Shown here: positions 34,359 to 42,285 of the stretch, piece after piece
Numbering within the stretch: the first letter of the stretch is position 1
Layout: every line of letters begins with the position of its first letter
Source: an uncultured Eubacteriales bacterium
GTDB lineage: Bacteria > Bacillota > Clostridia > Christensenellales > Aristaeellaceae
Length of the DNA stretch: 64,000 nucleotides
Assembly: GCA_902765395.1 (NCBI GenBank)
Contig: CACWZP010000013.1
Location: 1 to 64,000 of the forward strand
Direction of reading: 5' to 3'
Program-made: the position numbers and the translations under genes
The notes under the pieces: model-generated
Told to the model about the DNA's origin: nothing
Seen by the model: only the letters and a program-made list of their open reading frames with translations
Databases searched by the model: none

Positions 34359-34387
34359 ATTATAGCACAAAACCGCCGCCCTGTCAG
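34359..34387 (-). promoter_or_regulatory. Promoter of the M20 peptidase gene
   Basis: CTGACA (34382-34387) and a perfect TATAAT (34359-34364) are 17 bases apart on the minus strand. The start codon is about 110 bases downstream. Confidence 0.65.
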
Positions 34388-34420
34388 CCCGGTCCGGGCC
34401 GGTTGTCGCCATGGCGCTGC

Positions 34421-34463
34421 AAAGCCCCCGCCGCCGGATCGTGCGCCTGGCGACGGGGGCTTT
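34421..34463. terminator. Terminator hairpin after the 34.5 kb gene
   Basis: AAAGCCCCCG (34421-34430) pairs with CGGGGGCTTT (34454-34463), extended inwards by a GCC/GGC pair. It is 13 bases after the stop at 34477. The T-run is short. Confidence 0.7.
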
Positions 34464-34476
34464 ATCGGGATGTGTG

Positions 34477-35109
34477 TTACGCTCCGAAGAGGGTCTGCCT
34501 GAACAGCGCGGCGGTGAATTCCTCGCCCATGGCGGCCTTCACCGGGTCGGTGGCGGGGCCGCCGTTCCTGAGCAGCCCTTTGCTGTAGGCTGCCGCCTTC
34601 TCCCGCTTGGCTTCCCTGTCGCAGGGCTCTGCTGCCTGCGCCGCGTCCAGATAGGCCGCGACAAAGTCGGCGGCGAGGCCGTCGAAGCGCTCCGCGTCGT
34701 CGGCGCTGCCCCTTTGGTTCAGCCACGGGTGAACGATCAGCGGCGCGAACCAGGCCTCCTGCCCCTTGTCGGGGAAAAGCGCCGCCCCGCCAAGCGCCTT
34801 CGCCATGCCGTCGGTGCGGAACGAATCGCCCAGCAGGGAATCGTACATCTCCACCATCAGGATCTCCTGCCCCATCCCGTGGATCCGGTCACAGGACAGG
34901 ATGGGCGCGTCCAGCTCGAAGGGGTTGATGATTAGCGTCTCCATCCGCATCGGGCCGCCGGCGGTCATCACGCCCACGTGCCCCAGTCCCTTCGCGGCAT
35001 AGGCCTTCGCCTCAAAGGACATGCCCATGGACTGGAATTCGCGCGTCGTGCCTTCTTCTTCGGTCAGAGAGAACCGCGTCATGATGTCGTCCAACAGCTT
35101 CTCAAGCAT
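34477..35109 (-). CDS. Conserved hypothetical protein
   Basis: I do not recognise this 210-residue soluble protein. It opens MLEKLLDDIMTRFSLTEEEG and has a central part with AILSCDRI-like character (FELDAPILSCDRIHGMGQE, VEMYDSLLG). The spacing of these segments is vaguely like the ferredoxin-dependent bilin reductase fold, but I would not claim that function. There is no signal peptide or membrane helix. GAGGAGGGCAGG precedes the ATG. It follows the fused gene relic by 12 bases and was probably once in the same operon, under the palindrome at 35336. Confidence 0.65.
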   Translation of the reverse strand: MLEKLLDDIMTRFSLTEEEGTTREFQSMGMSFEAKAYAAKGLGHVGVMTAGGPMRMETLIINPFELDAPILSCDRIHGMGQEILMVEMYDSLLGDSFRTDGMAKALGGAALFPDKGQEAWFAPLIVHPWLNQRGSADDAERFDGLAADFVAAYLDAAQAAEPCDREAKREKAAAYSKGLLRNGGPATDPVKAAMGEEFTAALFRQTLFGA

Positions 35110-35121
35110 GGCCTGCCCTCC

Positions 35122-35321
35122 TCACGCCACCAGGAACTTGTACTTCTTCACGCTGTACAGGGGGATGAACGGGATAACGATCGGCACGGTGCGCACGTAC
35201 TTCTGGTACTCCGGATCCGCGCCATAGTTCTTGTCCTGGCGCAGCTCCAGCCGTCGCGCAGCAGCCGGGCCTTGGCGGCCTCCAGGAACCGCTGCTTGAG
35301 TTCGGGTATCAGCTTGGGCAT
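35122..35321 (-). pseudogene. Relic: 5' end of a TetR gene joined to 3' end of a DUF1295-like gene
   Basis: A good ribosome binding site and ATG at 35321 start MPKLIPELKQRFLEAAKARLL, which is typical of a TetR regulator. After about 25 codons the frame is lost. In another frame the sequence reads KNYGADPEYQKYVRTVPIVI and then PFIPLYSVKKY before a stop at 35122. That tail resembles the end of DUF1295/steroid-reductase-like membrane proteins. The simplest reading is a deletion that removed the rest of both genes and left a frameshifted join. A TetR-like operator remains upstream. Confidence 0.6.
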
Positions 35322-35335
35322 ACTTCCTCCTTTTG

Positions 35336-35347
35336 TGAACGCGTTCA
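35336..35347. promoter_or_regulatory. Palindrome TGAACGCGTTCA upstream of the TetR relic
   Basis: A perfect 12-bp palindrome lies 15 bases before the relic's start codon, between it and the histidine kinase terminator. This is the usual place and style of a TetR autoregulatory site. The cognate regulator appears to be lost. Confidence 0.55.
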
Positions 35348-35436
35348 TTTATACATCGCCGGGCCCCGCTTGTCATGCTTCCCGACCGGTCAAATCCGCC
35401 CGGAAGCGCCTGCGACCGTTGAAATACAAAAACGCC

Positions 35437-35463
35437 AAACCCTGCCGCAATGCGGCAGGGTTT
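35437..35463 (-). terminator. Rho-independent terminator of the two-component operon
   Basis: AAACCCTGCCGCA (35437-35449) pairs perfectly with TGCGGCAGGGTTT (35451-35463). On the minus strand GGCGTTTTTG follows. It is 36 bases after the kinase stop. Confidence 0.85.
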
Positions 35464-35499
35464 CGTTGTGGCCCGCATGCCGCCGAGCCGTTCCCCTCT

Positions 35500-36741
35500 T
35501 TAGCGGAGGGGATGGCCGCCCAGCGGCAGCACCGCTGTGAACCGCAGGCGGTCGTCCTTCGTCATCTTCGCCTGGATGTCGCCGCCGTGCTTCTCGGCGA
35601 TGGCCCGCGCCACGGACAGACCGATGCCATAGCCGCCGCTCTCCTTGCTGCGGGAGGCGTCGGCGCGGTAAAAGCGATCGAACAGGTGCTTCAGCGTCTC
35701 CCCGTCCATGGGCGCGGTCACGCCGTTCTCCACCGTCAGCACGGCGCGCCTGCCCTCCTGGCGCAGCGTCAGGCGGATGGCGTCGCCCTGCGGCGCGTAT
35801 TTCACGGCGTTGTCGCACAGCACGGACACCAGCCGCCGGATGGCGCTGGCATCCCCCTGCATGCACACGCCGTCTTCCACGGACAGCTCCAGGGTCTTTC
35901 CATTGAACTCCGCCATGCCCTCGAAGGGCTCCGCCGTCTCCTGGACGGCCCCGGACAGGTCGAAGGCGGTCCACTGCAGCCGCGCGTCCTCCTCGTCCAG
36001 CCGGGACAGGTAGATCAGCTCGCCCACCAGTCCCCTCATATTGGCCACCTGCTTCTGGGTGCTCCTGACCCACTCGTTCTCCCCCGTCTCCAGGGACAGC
36101 ACGTCCATATTGGCGGAGATCACCGTCAGCGGCGTCTTCAGCTCGTGGCCCGCGTCGGTGATGAAGCGCTTCTGGCGCTCGGCGTTCTCGATCAACGGCT
36201 GTATGGCCCGGTTGCTGAACAGCGCCACCAGCAGCCATGCCAGCAGGATCGCGGCCACGCAGGCGGCGCACGAGATCAGCGCCAGCCGGCGCACGCCTTC
36301 CAGCCGGGTCTCACAGTTCAGAAACACGGCCACCCGCGCGCCGCTGGACTGTTCGCTGACGGTGTACAGGTAATCCCCGGCAAAGCCGCCGGAGCGCCCG
36401 CTGGCCAGCGCCGCCCGCGCGACGGCGGCGAGCTCCTCCTCGTTGAAGCCCGTGATGCGCGAGGTATCCAGCAGGGTGTAATCCCCGTTCGACCGGGCGA
36501 CGACGATGAAGTACCGCGATTCATCCAGCCGGTTTTGCAGGCCCCTGGAGCGCTTGCCGCGCGCGCCAAAGCCCCGGCTGAACGCGCCGCCGTTCTCCGC
36601 CAGGGTGGTCAGCGTCTCGGTCAGCTCGCCGCGCACGTTGATCCAGTTGGCGCCGTTGATGACCGCCGCCACCAGCACCATCGCCAGCGCCAGCACCGCC
36701 AGCGCGATGAGGATAAACCGCCTCCTGATCCTGCGAATCAT
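35500..36741 (-). CDS. Membrane sensor histidine kinase (EnvZ/PhoR class)
   Basis: This 413-residue kinase has two membrane helices (about 10-32 and 152-177) around an external sensor of some 120 residues. It then has a HisKA domain with RFITDAGHELKTPLTVISAN (His 199) and an ATPase domain ending GGYGIGLSVARAIAEKHGGD. It should sense an envelope signal and phosphorylate the overlapping response regulator, which it follows by a four-base overlap. The external region has no named domain that I recognise. The nearby secreted Gly/Arg-rich protein is a likely target or sensor partner. Confidence 0.92.
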   Translation of the reverse strand: MIRRIRRRFILIALAVLALAMVLVAAVINGANWINVRGELTETLTTLAENGGAFSRGFGARGKRSRGLQNRLDESRYFIVVARSNGDYTLLDTSRITGFNEEELAAVARAALASGRSGGFAGDYLYTVSEQSSGARVAVFLNCETRLEGVRRLALISCAACVAAILLAWLLVALFSNRAIQPLIENAERQKRFITDAGHELKTPLTVISANMDVLSLETGENEWVRSTQKQVANMRGLVGELIYLSRLDEEDARLQWTAFDLSGAVQETAEPFEGMAEFNGKTLELSVEDGVCMQGDASAIRRLVSVLCDNAVKYAPQGDAIRLTLRQEGRRAVLTVENGVTAPMDGETLKHLFDRFYRADASRSKESGGYGIGLSVARAIAEKHGGDIQAKMTKDDRLRFTAVLPLGGHPLR

Positions 36742-37430
36742 GCCCCTGCGCCTCCCGAACGGCCCGCTTCCAGCGAATAGCCCACGCCCCGCGCCGCCTT
36801 GATCTCCACCGTGGAGCCCAGCTCATTCAGCCGCTTGCGCAGCTGGGAGATGTGCACCCAGACCACGCTGCTCTCGGATTCGCTGTCCCAGCCCCAGATG
36901 CGCTCCATGATCTGGTCCACGCTGTGGACGGTCCCGGGGCGCTCCATCAGCAGCTCCATCAGCTGGAACGCCTTGTTCGCCAGCTTGACGGACTTTCCGC
37001 CCCGGCGCAGCTCCATGTCCGAGCGATCCAGCTCGATGTCCCCGCAGCGCAGGATGTCCGGCGCGAACGCCTCCCGGCGCCGCAGCATGGCGCGCACCCG
37101 GGCCAGCAGCTCGCTGGTGGCGAAGGGCTTGGGCAGGTAGTCGTCCGCCCCGGCGTCCAGGCCAGTCACGCGATCCTCCACCGCGTCCCGGGCCGTCAGC
37201 ATCAGGCAGGGCGTGCCCACGCCCCGCTCGCGCAGCTTCTTCAACACCTGCACACCGTCCAGGCCCGGCATCATCCAATCCAGTATGATCCCGTCGTAAT
37301 CGCCTCCGGCCGCGTATTCCAGCGCGTCGGTGCCGCTGCCCACCGCGTCCACGGTGTAGCCCGCGTGCTTCAAAAGCGCCTCCACCGCCCGGCAGAGGTC
37401 CCGATCGTCCTCGGCAAAGAGTATCTTCAC
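36738..37430 (-). CDS. OmpR/PhoB-family response regulator
   Basis: This 230-residue DNA-binding regulator has a receiver (residues 1-115) with FAEDDRDLC, phospho-acceptor Asp 51 in IILDWMMPGLDGV, and the Lys of DDYLPKPFATSELL. A winged-helix output domain follows, with LTxxAFQLMELLMERPG-like spacing and VWVHISQLRKRLNELG. The last residues (KAARGVGYSLEAG) are typical of the family. It is co-transcribed with the kinase gene. Direct CTAAA-type repeats upstream of the 38.1 kb gene could be its binding site (inference). Confidence 0.93.
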   Translation of the reverse strand: MKILFAEDDRDLCRAVEALLKHAGYTVDAVGSGTDALEYAAGGDYDGIILDWMMPGLDGVQVLKKLRERGVGTPCLMLTARDAVEDRVTGLDAGADDYLPKPFATSELLARVRAMLRRREAFAPDILRCGDIELDRSDMELRRGGKSVKLANKAFQLMELLMERPGTVHSVDQIMERIWGWDSESESSVVWVHISQLRKRLNELGSTVEIKAARGVGYSLEAGRSGGAGA

Positions 37431-37469
37431 AGCACATCACCCATTCCATTTTATCACAACACGCGCCAA

Positions 37470-37501
37470 AGCGCCACCCATGCGGGTGACGCCGTGGCGC
37501 T
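37470..37501 (-). terminator. Hairpin after the Gly/Arg-rich secreted protein gene
   Basis: AGCGCCAC (37470-37477) pairs with GTGGCGCT (37494-37501), with an inner CACCC/GGGTG pair. It has no long U-run, so it may only reduce read-through into the response regulator gene. Confidence 0.5.
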
Positions 37502-37507
37502 GGTTCA

Positions 37508-38077
37508 TCAGATCCCCTCGACCTGGGATGCGTCGGGCATGACCTGCCAGGCGTCGTCGAAGGTGAAGGCGTTGGTCTCGGCGCCGTCCTGCGCGTCGCC
37601 GGGCAGCTGGTTCATGCCGGACATGCCGCGCATGCCGCCCCGGCCGCCCCGGCCGCCCCTGCCGCCGTGACCGCCCCGGCCGAAGCCGCCGTTGGTCTGG
37701 AACTGGTAGCCGCAGTTGGGGCAGGTGCCGTTGCGCAGGGATTCCTGCTCCCTGTAGTAGTTCAGGATCAGGTCCGCCTGATCCTGGGTCAGCTTGCCGC
37801 TGTCCACATAGCCCTTCAGCTCGGCCTCCAGGCTCTCCACCTGGCTGGACTGGCGCGCGGCGTCATAGGCCTTCAGCGCGTCCTGCAGCGCGGTGGAATC
37901 GGTGGCGGCGTCAGCTGCGGGCGCTTCTGCCGCAGGGGCGTCGGCAGCCGGGGCCTCCTCGGCCGCCGGGGGCAGGGACACCTCGGGCTCGGCGCTCTCG
38001 GCCAGGGCGACCACGCCCATCACGACGGCCAGCATCAACGCCAGCATCACCAGCATTCCGGAATAAAAGTGCTTCAT
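37508..38077 (-). CDS. Secreted Ala/Glu- and Gly/Arg-rich protein with a CPNCG motif
   Basis: This 189-residue exported protein has a signal peptide (MKHFYSGMLVMLALMLAVVM then GVVALA-ES), an Ala/Pro/Glu/Asp-rich stretch, and a helical segment (LKGYVDSGKLTQDQADLILN) like DUF2680. NGTCPNCGYQFQ follows, half of a zinc ribbon, then a Gly/His/Arg/Met tract with GRGGRGGRGGMRGMSGMN. Such tracts often bind metals or nucleic acids. It sits directly upstream of the two-component pair, on the same strand. It may be a CpxP-like accessory or a target (inference). Function unknown. Confidence 0.75.
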   Translation of the reverse strand: MKHFYSGMLVMLALMLAVVMGVVALAESAEPEVSLPPAAEEAPAADAPAAEAPAADAATDSTALQDALKAYDAARQSSQVESLEAELKGYVDSGKLTQDQADLILNYYREQESLRNGTCPNCGYQFQTNGGFGRGGHGGRGGRGGRGGMRGMSGMNQLPGDAQDGAETNAFTFDDAWQVMPDASQVEGI

Positions 38078-38101
38078 GTTTCACATCTCCTTTTTGATGG
38101 T

Positions 38102-38157
38102 ATTGTCCTCTCTTGGACAATCGCATTATCCCACGCCAACCTAAAACTGGGCTAAAG
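38102..38157 (-). promoter_or_regulatory. Promoter region with OmpR-type direct repeats and a leader hairpin
   Basis: On the minus strand a GATAAT -10 (38125-38130) has no good -35. Where the -35 should be there are two repeats, CTTTAG and TTTTAG, 11 bases apart (within 38141-38157), as in promoters activated by OmpR/PhoB regulators. In the leader, ATTGTCC (38102-38108) and GGACAAT (38115-38121) form a perfect dyad. Confidence 0.55.
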
Positions 38158-38224
38158 CAAATGAGAACGGTTTGTGAACGAATGCCGCCCGGGCATCATT
38201 CCTCCCGCTGGGCGTGGCATCGTG

Positions 38225-38253
38225 TTGCGGGGCCGTCGCTTTCATGCTATAAT
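38225..38253 (+). promoter_or_regulatory. Promoter of sbcDC
   Basis: TTGCGG (38225-38230) and a perfect TATAAT (38248-38253) are 17 bases apart. The sbcD start codon is about 105 bases downstream. Confidence 0.7.
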
Positions 38254-38293
38254 ATTGCCATAACATATTGAATCTCAACTCAACGGGGGGCGG

Positions 38294-38340
38294 GGGTTCC
38301 CGGCGCCGCGCCAATCAACGCGGACGCGGCGTCGGAACCC
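38294..38340 (+). other. Strong hairpin in the sbcDC leader
   Basis: GGGTTCC-c-GGCGCCGCG (38294-38310) pairs with CGCGGCG-t-CGGAACCC (38325-38340) with one bulge and one G-T pair, around a 14-base loop. No U-run follows. It ends 19 bases before the start codon, close enough to affect translation. Confidence 0.6.
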
Positions 38341-38359
38341 GCGCCGGGGAGGGCTGTCC

Positions 38360-39481
38360 ATGCGTTTTCTTCACATCGCGGATCTTCACCTGGGCAAGCA
38401 GATGAACGACCTGTCCCTGCTGCCGGATCAGGAGTATATCCTCGAACAGATCGTCTCCATCGCCCAAGGCGAGCAGGCGGACGCCGTGCTGATCGCCGGG
38501 GACGTGTACCAGCGCTCCTCCCCCCAGGCGGAGGCCATGGCGCTGTTCGATTCCTTCGTGTCGCGGCTGGCCGGGCTGGGAAAAAAGGTGTTCATCATCA
38601 GCGGCAACCACGATTCCGCGCTGCGCATATCCTATTTCTCATCGCTGGTCAAGTCCTCCGGCGTGTACATATCAGAGGCCTTTGACGGCGCCCTGCAGAG
38701 CGTGACGCTGTCGGACGGGGACGGGGAGATCGTGGTGTGGATGCTGCCGTTCCTCCGGCCCTTCCAGGTCAAGCGCAAGCTGCCGGAAGAGAGAATCGTC
38801 ACCTATCAGGACGCCGTCGGGGCCGTGCTGCGCCAGGCGCCCATCGATACAAAGAAGCGCAACATCCTCATGTGCCACCAGTTCATCACCGGCTGCGAGA
38901 CCAGCGAATCCGAGGAGCGGATGGTGGGCGGTCTGGACAACGTGGACGCCGCCCTTTTCGACGCCTTCGACTACGTCGCCCTGGGCCACATCCACAAGCC
39001 CCAGAGGGTGCTTCGCGACACGCTGCGCTATGCGGGTTCGCCGCTGAAGTATTCCTTCTCCGAGGCCAACCACAAAAAGAGCGTCGCCATCGTGGACGTG
39101 TTTGATAAGGGGGACGTCCGGGTGCGGACGGCGCCCCTGTATCCGCTGCACGACGTGCGGCTGGTGGAGGGAACCATGGACGGGCTGATGGCCATGCCCT
39201 ATTCGGAGGACTATCTCTGGGTGACGGTGCACGACGAGCTGCCCCCGCCGGACGCGCGGGTGACGCTGGGCGTCAACTTCCCCAACATGATGAAGTTCTC
39301 CATCGTCAATTCCAGGACGAAGGAGGACATCGACGTGCTCGCGACCCAGAGCATGGAAAACAAGACCATATCCGAGCTGTTCAGCGATTTCTACCGGCTG
39401 CAGAACAACGACCAGGCCCCTGGCGAGGCGCACCGGAAGGTGCTTGAGAAAGTGCTGAAGGAATTGGAGGAGAGAGCATGA
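38360..39481 (+). CDS. sbcD: Exonuclease subunit SbcD
   Basis: SbcD is the Mre11-like nuclease of the SbcCD complex, which opens DNA hairpins and processes double-strand ends. At 373 residues it has the bacterial length. All metal-binding motifs are present: IADLHLGK, IAGDVYQRSSP, IISGNHDSALR, LMCHQF and ALGHIHKPQ. GGAGGG lies before the ATG. The gene overlaps sbcC by four bases, the usual arrangement. Co-expression with SbcC is expected because the nuclease works inside the ATPase dimer. Confidence 0.97.
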   Translation: MRFLHIADLHLGKQMNDLSLLPDQEYILEQIVSIAQGEQADAVLIAGDVYQRSSPQAEAMALFDSFVSRLAGLGKKVFIISGNHDSALRISYFSSLVKSSGVYISEAFDGALQSVTLSDGDGEIVVWMLPFLRPFQVKRKLPEERIVTYQDAVGAVLRQAPIDTKKRNILMCHQFITGCETSESEERMVGGLDNVDAALFDAFDYVALGHIHKPQRVLRDTLRYAGSPLKYSFSEANHKKSVAIVDVFDKGDVRVRTAPLYPLHDVRLVEGTMDGLMAMPYSEDYLWVTVHDELPPPDARVTLGVNFPNMMKFSIVNSRTKEDIDVLATQSMENKTISELFSDFYRLQNNDQAPGEAHRKVLEKVLKELEERA

Positions 39482-42108
39482 AACCGCTGCATCTGGTTCT
39501 CAGCGCATTTGGCCCGTACGCCGAGGAGACCCCTGTGGATTTCACCCGGTTCGGCGAGGATGGCATTTTCCTGATCTCCGGCGACACCGGCGCGGGCAAG
39601 ACCACGATCTTTGACGCCATCAGCTTCGCCCTCTACGGCGAAGCCTCCGGCGGCAAGGAGCGCCGCAGGAGCAAGTCCTTTCGATCCGACTACGCCTCCC
39701 TCCGCACGGAGACCTTCGTGGAGCTGACCTTCCGGCACAGGGGCGAGACCTGGCGCGTCCGCCGCAATCCGGAATACGACCGTCCCATGAAAAACCGCAC
39801 AGGCACCACCACCGAAAAGGCCAACGCGCACCTCACCAACCTGGACACCGGGGCGGAGTTCGACGGCCTGACGGACGTGAACGCCAAGGTGCTGGAGCTG
39901 CTGGGGCTGACCCAGGACCAGTTCACCCAGACGGTGATGATCGCCCAGGGGGATTTCCTCAAGATCCTCAACGCCTCCTCCGACGATCGCAGGGCGCTGT
40001 TCCAGAAGCTGTTCAACACGTCCGTCTACGAAGGCCTGCAGCGCCGGCTGCAGGACATGAACCGCGACTGCAGCCAGGAAAAGCAGGCGCTGGACCACCG
40101 CATCACCATCGCGGCGGGTAAGATCGACCCGGAGGGCGATTTCCCGGAGCGGGAGAGCATCGATCTCTACCGCACGGAGCCGCGGTATGCCGATCTCCTG
40201 GGGGACTGCCTGGATCATCTGATCGCCAGCGAGCGGGACAGGCGCGACCGGGCCGCCGCGGATAAAAGTGCCGCCGCCGGGAAGGCGGACGCCCTCATCG
40301 CCGCCATCGTGCAGGCGAAGGATGTCAACGCGGACTTTGACGCGCTGGAGAAGGCGAAGGCCGACCTGGCTTCGCTGACGGACCGCCAGGGCGAAATGGA
40401 CGACCTGGCCGTCGCGCTGGGCATGGCCCGCAAGGCGCAGGCCCTGGCCGCGGACGAGGCGCTGGTGCGCAGCAAGGCCGAAGAGATCCTCAACCAGCAG
40501 AGGGAGCTGGACGGGGCGGCGGAATCGCTGGCGTCCGCCGAAAAGGCGCTGCCGGAGGCTGAAGCGCGGCTGAAGGGCGCGGAAGGCCACGCCAATGAAG
40601 CCGACGCGCTGCTGGCAACCGCCCAGCAGCTGTCAAAGTGCCTGCCGGTGCTGAAGGATCTGGAGCGGCAAAAAAAGGATCTGGAGCGGCAGAGCGATAA
40701 GATGGTGGGCCTGCTGGAGGAAAGCCGGCGGGCGGACCTGGCCTACGTGTCCGCTAAGGAGGGCTATTACCGCAGCCAGGCCGGCCTGCTGGCGGCGGAG
40801 CTGGAGGAGGGCGTGCCCTGCCCGGTGTGCGGCGCGCTGGAGCATCCGCGGCCCGCGCGGCTGACCGATGAAGCCGTGACCCGCGCGGAGCTGGAGGCGG
40901 CGGATCAGCGCCACCGCCGGGCCGACAGGGCGCTGCACGACGCCGACATGGAGCTGACTTCGCTCAGGAAGGAAGTGGAAGTGAGCACGGCGCGCCTGCG
41001 GGAAATGAACCTGGCCGGGGACGAGACGGAGCACGGCCTGAAGCAGCGGATCAGCGACATGGAGGCCCGGGCCAAGCAGTACCGGGACGCGATCGAAGAG
41101 AGCCGCAAGGCGCGGGAGGCGCTGTTGATCCGCATGGAGAAGAGCCGTGCCGCCGTCCAGTCCGGCCAGGAGCGCCTTGCCTCCCTGAAGGAGGCCGCCG
41201 AACGGCTGAATGCCCAATTCCGCGAACGGCTCAGCGCCGCGGGCTTTGAGGACGAGCGGGCGTACCAGCTGGCCAGGCGGCCGGAGAGGGACATCGACGA
41301 GATCGACGCGCGGCTGAAGGCGTACGGCGAGAGGAAGAAGTCCCTGCTGGACCAGACCGCCGGCCTGCGGGATAAGCTGGCCGGGAAGGAGCGGGTCGAC
41401 CTGGCCGGCCTGGAGCTGGAGCAGCAGGCGTGGAATGAAAAGAAGGACGCGGCGGAGGCTTCGGAAGCCGCACTGGTAAAGAAGCTGGCGCTGCACGAGG
41501 ACGCCCTGCAGGAGATCCGCCAGGCGCGCAGGCAGCAGAAGCGCAGGGAAGAGCACTGGGCGGTGGTCCGGGATCTGTACAACTGCTGCGCGGGCATCGC
41601 CGGCGGCAACCGGCGGGCCAAGCTGACCTTCGAGGCCTATGTGCAGCAATACTACTTCAAGCAGGTGGTCGCCGCCGCCAACAAGCGGCTGACGGTGCTG
41701 ACCGACGGGCTGTTCGTGCTGCGCTGCAAGGAGGAAGCCCGGGACCGGGTGCGCCAGAGCGGCCTGGATCTGGACGTGCTGGACAGGGGCACGGGCCAGT
41801 GGAGGGACGTGAGCACGCTGTCCGGCGGCGAATCCTTCCTGGCCAGCCTGGCACTGGCGCTGGGGCTGTCGGACGTGGTGCAGGCCCAGAGCGGCGCCAT
41901 CCGCATGGAGGCCATGTTCATCGACGAGGGCTTCGGCACACTGGACGACAACGCCCTGCGCAACTCCCTGCAGGTGCTGGCGGAGCTGGCCGACGGCAAG
42001 CGCCTCATCGGCATCATATCCCATGTGCGCGATCTCGAGGAGCGCATCGAAAAGCAGATCGTCGTCACCAAGACGATCAAGGGGTCGACCGTCGACATCC
42101 TCGCGTGA
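39478..42108 (+). CDS. sbcC: Exonuclease subunit SbcC (Rad50-like ATPase)
   Basis: SbcC is the Rad50-like partner of SbcD. It has an N-terminal Walker A (GDTGAGKTTIFDAISFALYG), long coiled coils, a zinc hook in the middle (GVPCPVCGALEHPRPA) and a C-terminal half with LSGGESFLASLALALGL and the Walker B AMFIDEGFGTLDD. The ATPase gates the nuclease. At 876 residues it is shorter than the roughly 1000-1050 of many homologues, mainly in the coiled coils. A strong terminator follows, so sbcDC is a two-gene operon. Confidence 0.96.
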   Translation: MKPLHLVLSAFGPYAEETPVDFTRFGEDGIFLISGDTGAGKTTIFDAISFALYGEASGGKERRRSKSFRSDYASLRTETFVELTFRHRGETWRVRRNPEYDRPMKNRTGTTTEKANAHLTNLDTGAEFDGLTDVNAKVLELLGLTQDQFTQTVMIAQGDFLKILNASSDDRRALFQKLFNTSVYEGLQRRLQDMNRDCSQEKQALDHRITIAAGKIDPEGDFPERESIDLYRTEPRYADLLGDCLDHLIASERDRRDRAAADKSAAAGKADALIAAIVQAKDVNADFDALEKAKADLASLTDRQGEMDDLAVALGMARKAQALAADEALVRSKAEEILNQQRELDGAAESLASAEKALPEAEARLKGAEGHANEADALLATAQQLSKCLPVLKDLERQKKDLERQSDKMVGLLEESRRADLAYVSAKEGYYRSQAGLLAAELEEGVPCPVCGALEHPRPARLTDEAVTRAELEAADQRHRRADRALHDADMELTSLRKEVEVSTARLREMNLAGDETEHGLKQRISDMEARAKQYRDAIEESRKAREALLIRMEKSRAAVQSGQERLASLKEAAERLNAQFRERLSAAGFEDERAYQLARRPERDIDEIDARLKAYGERKKSLLDQTAGLRDKLAGKERVDLAGLELEQQAWNEKKDAAEASEAALVKKLALHEDALQEIRQARRQQKRREEHWAVVRDLYNCCAGIAGGNRRAKLTFEAYVQQYYFKQVVAAANKRLTVLTDGLFVLRCKEEARDRVRQSGLDLDVLDRGTGQWRDVSTLSGGESFLASLALALGLSDVVQAQSGAIRMEAMFIDEGFGTLDDNALRNSLQVLAELADGKRLIGIISHVRDLEERIEKQIVVTKTIKGSTVDILA

Positions 42109-42126
42109 AGGCCGATCCCACAGTGA

Positions 42127-42183
42127 AAGACGCCCTTTCTCCCCCGGCGCTTGGCCGGAAGAAAGAGGGCGTCTTGTTTTTTT
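42127..42183 (+). terminator. Rho-independent terminator of sbcDC
   Basis: A long stem of AAGACGCCCTTTCT and the matching AGAAAGaGGGCGTCTT, with an inner CCGG/CCGG pair, ends in a run of seven U residues (42177-42183). It is 18 bases after the sbcC stop. Confidence 0.92.
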
Positions 42184-42285
42184 CGTGACGCGCATGCGTC
42201 ATGGATGTCAGGCGTGATCCACAGTCCCCGCCGGAGTGCCTGTCGGGCTTCATGGGCGGGCTTGCCGTCGAAACGGGATTATCGT

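Noticed and set aside
34477-35109. Possible bilin reductase-like protein
   Set aside because: Only the spacing of a few segments is suggestive. No catalytic Asp/His pattern could be placed with confidence.
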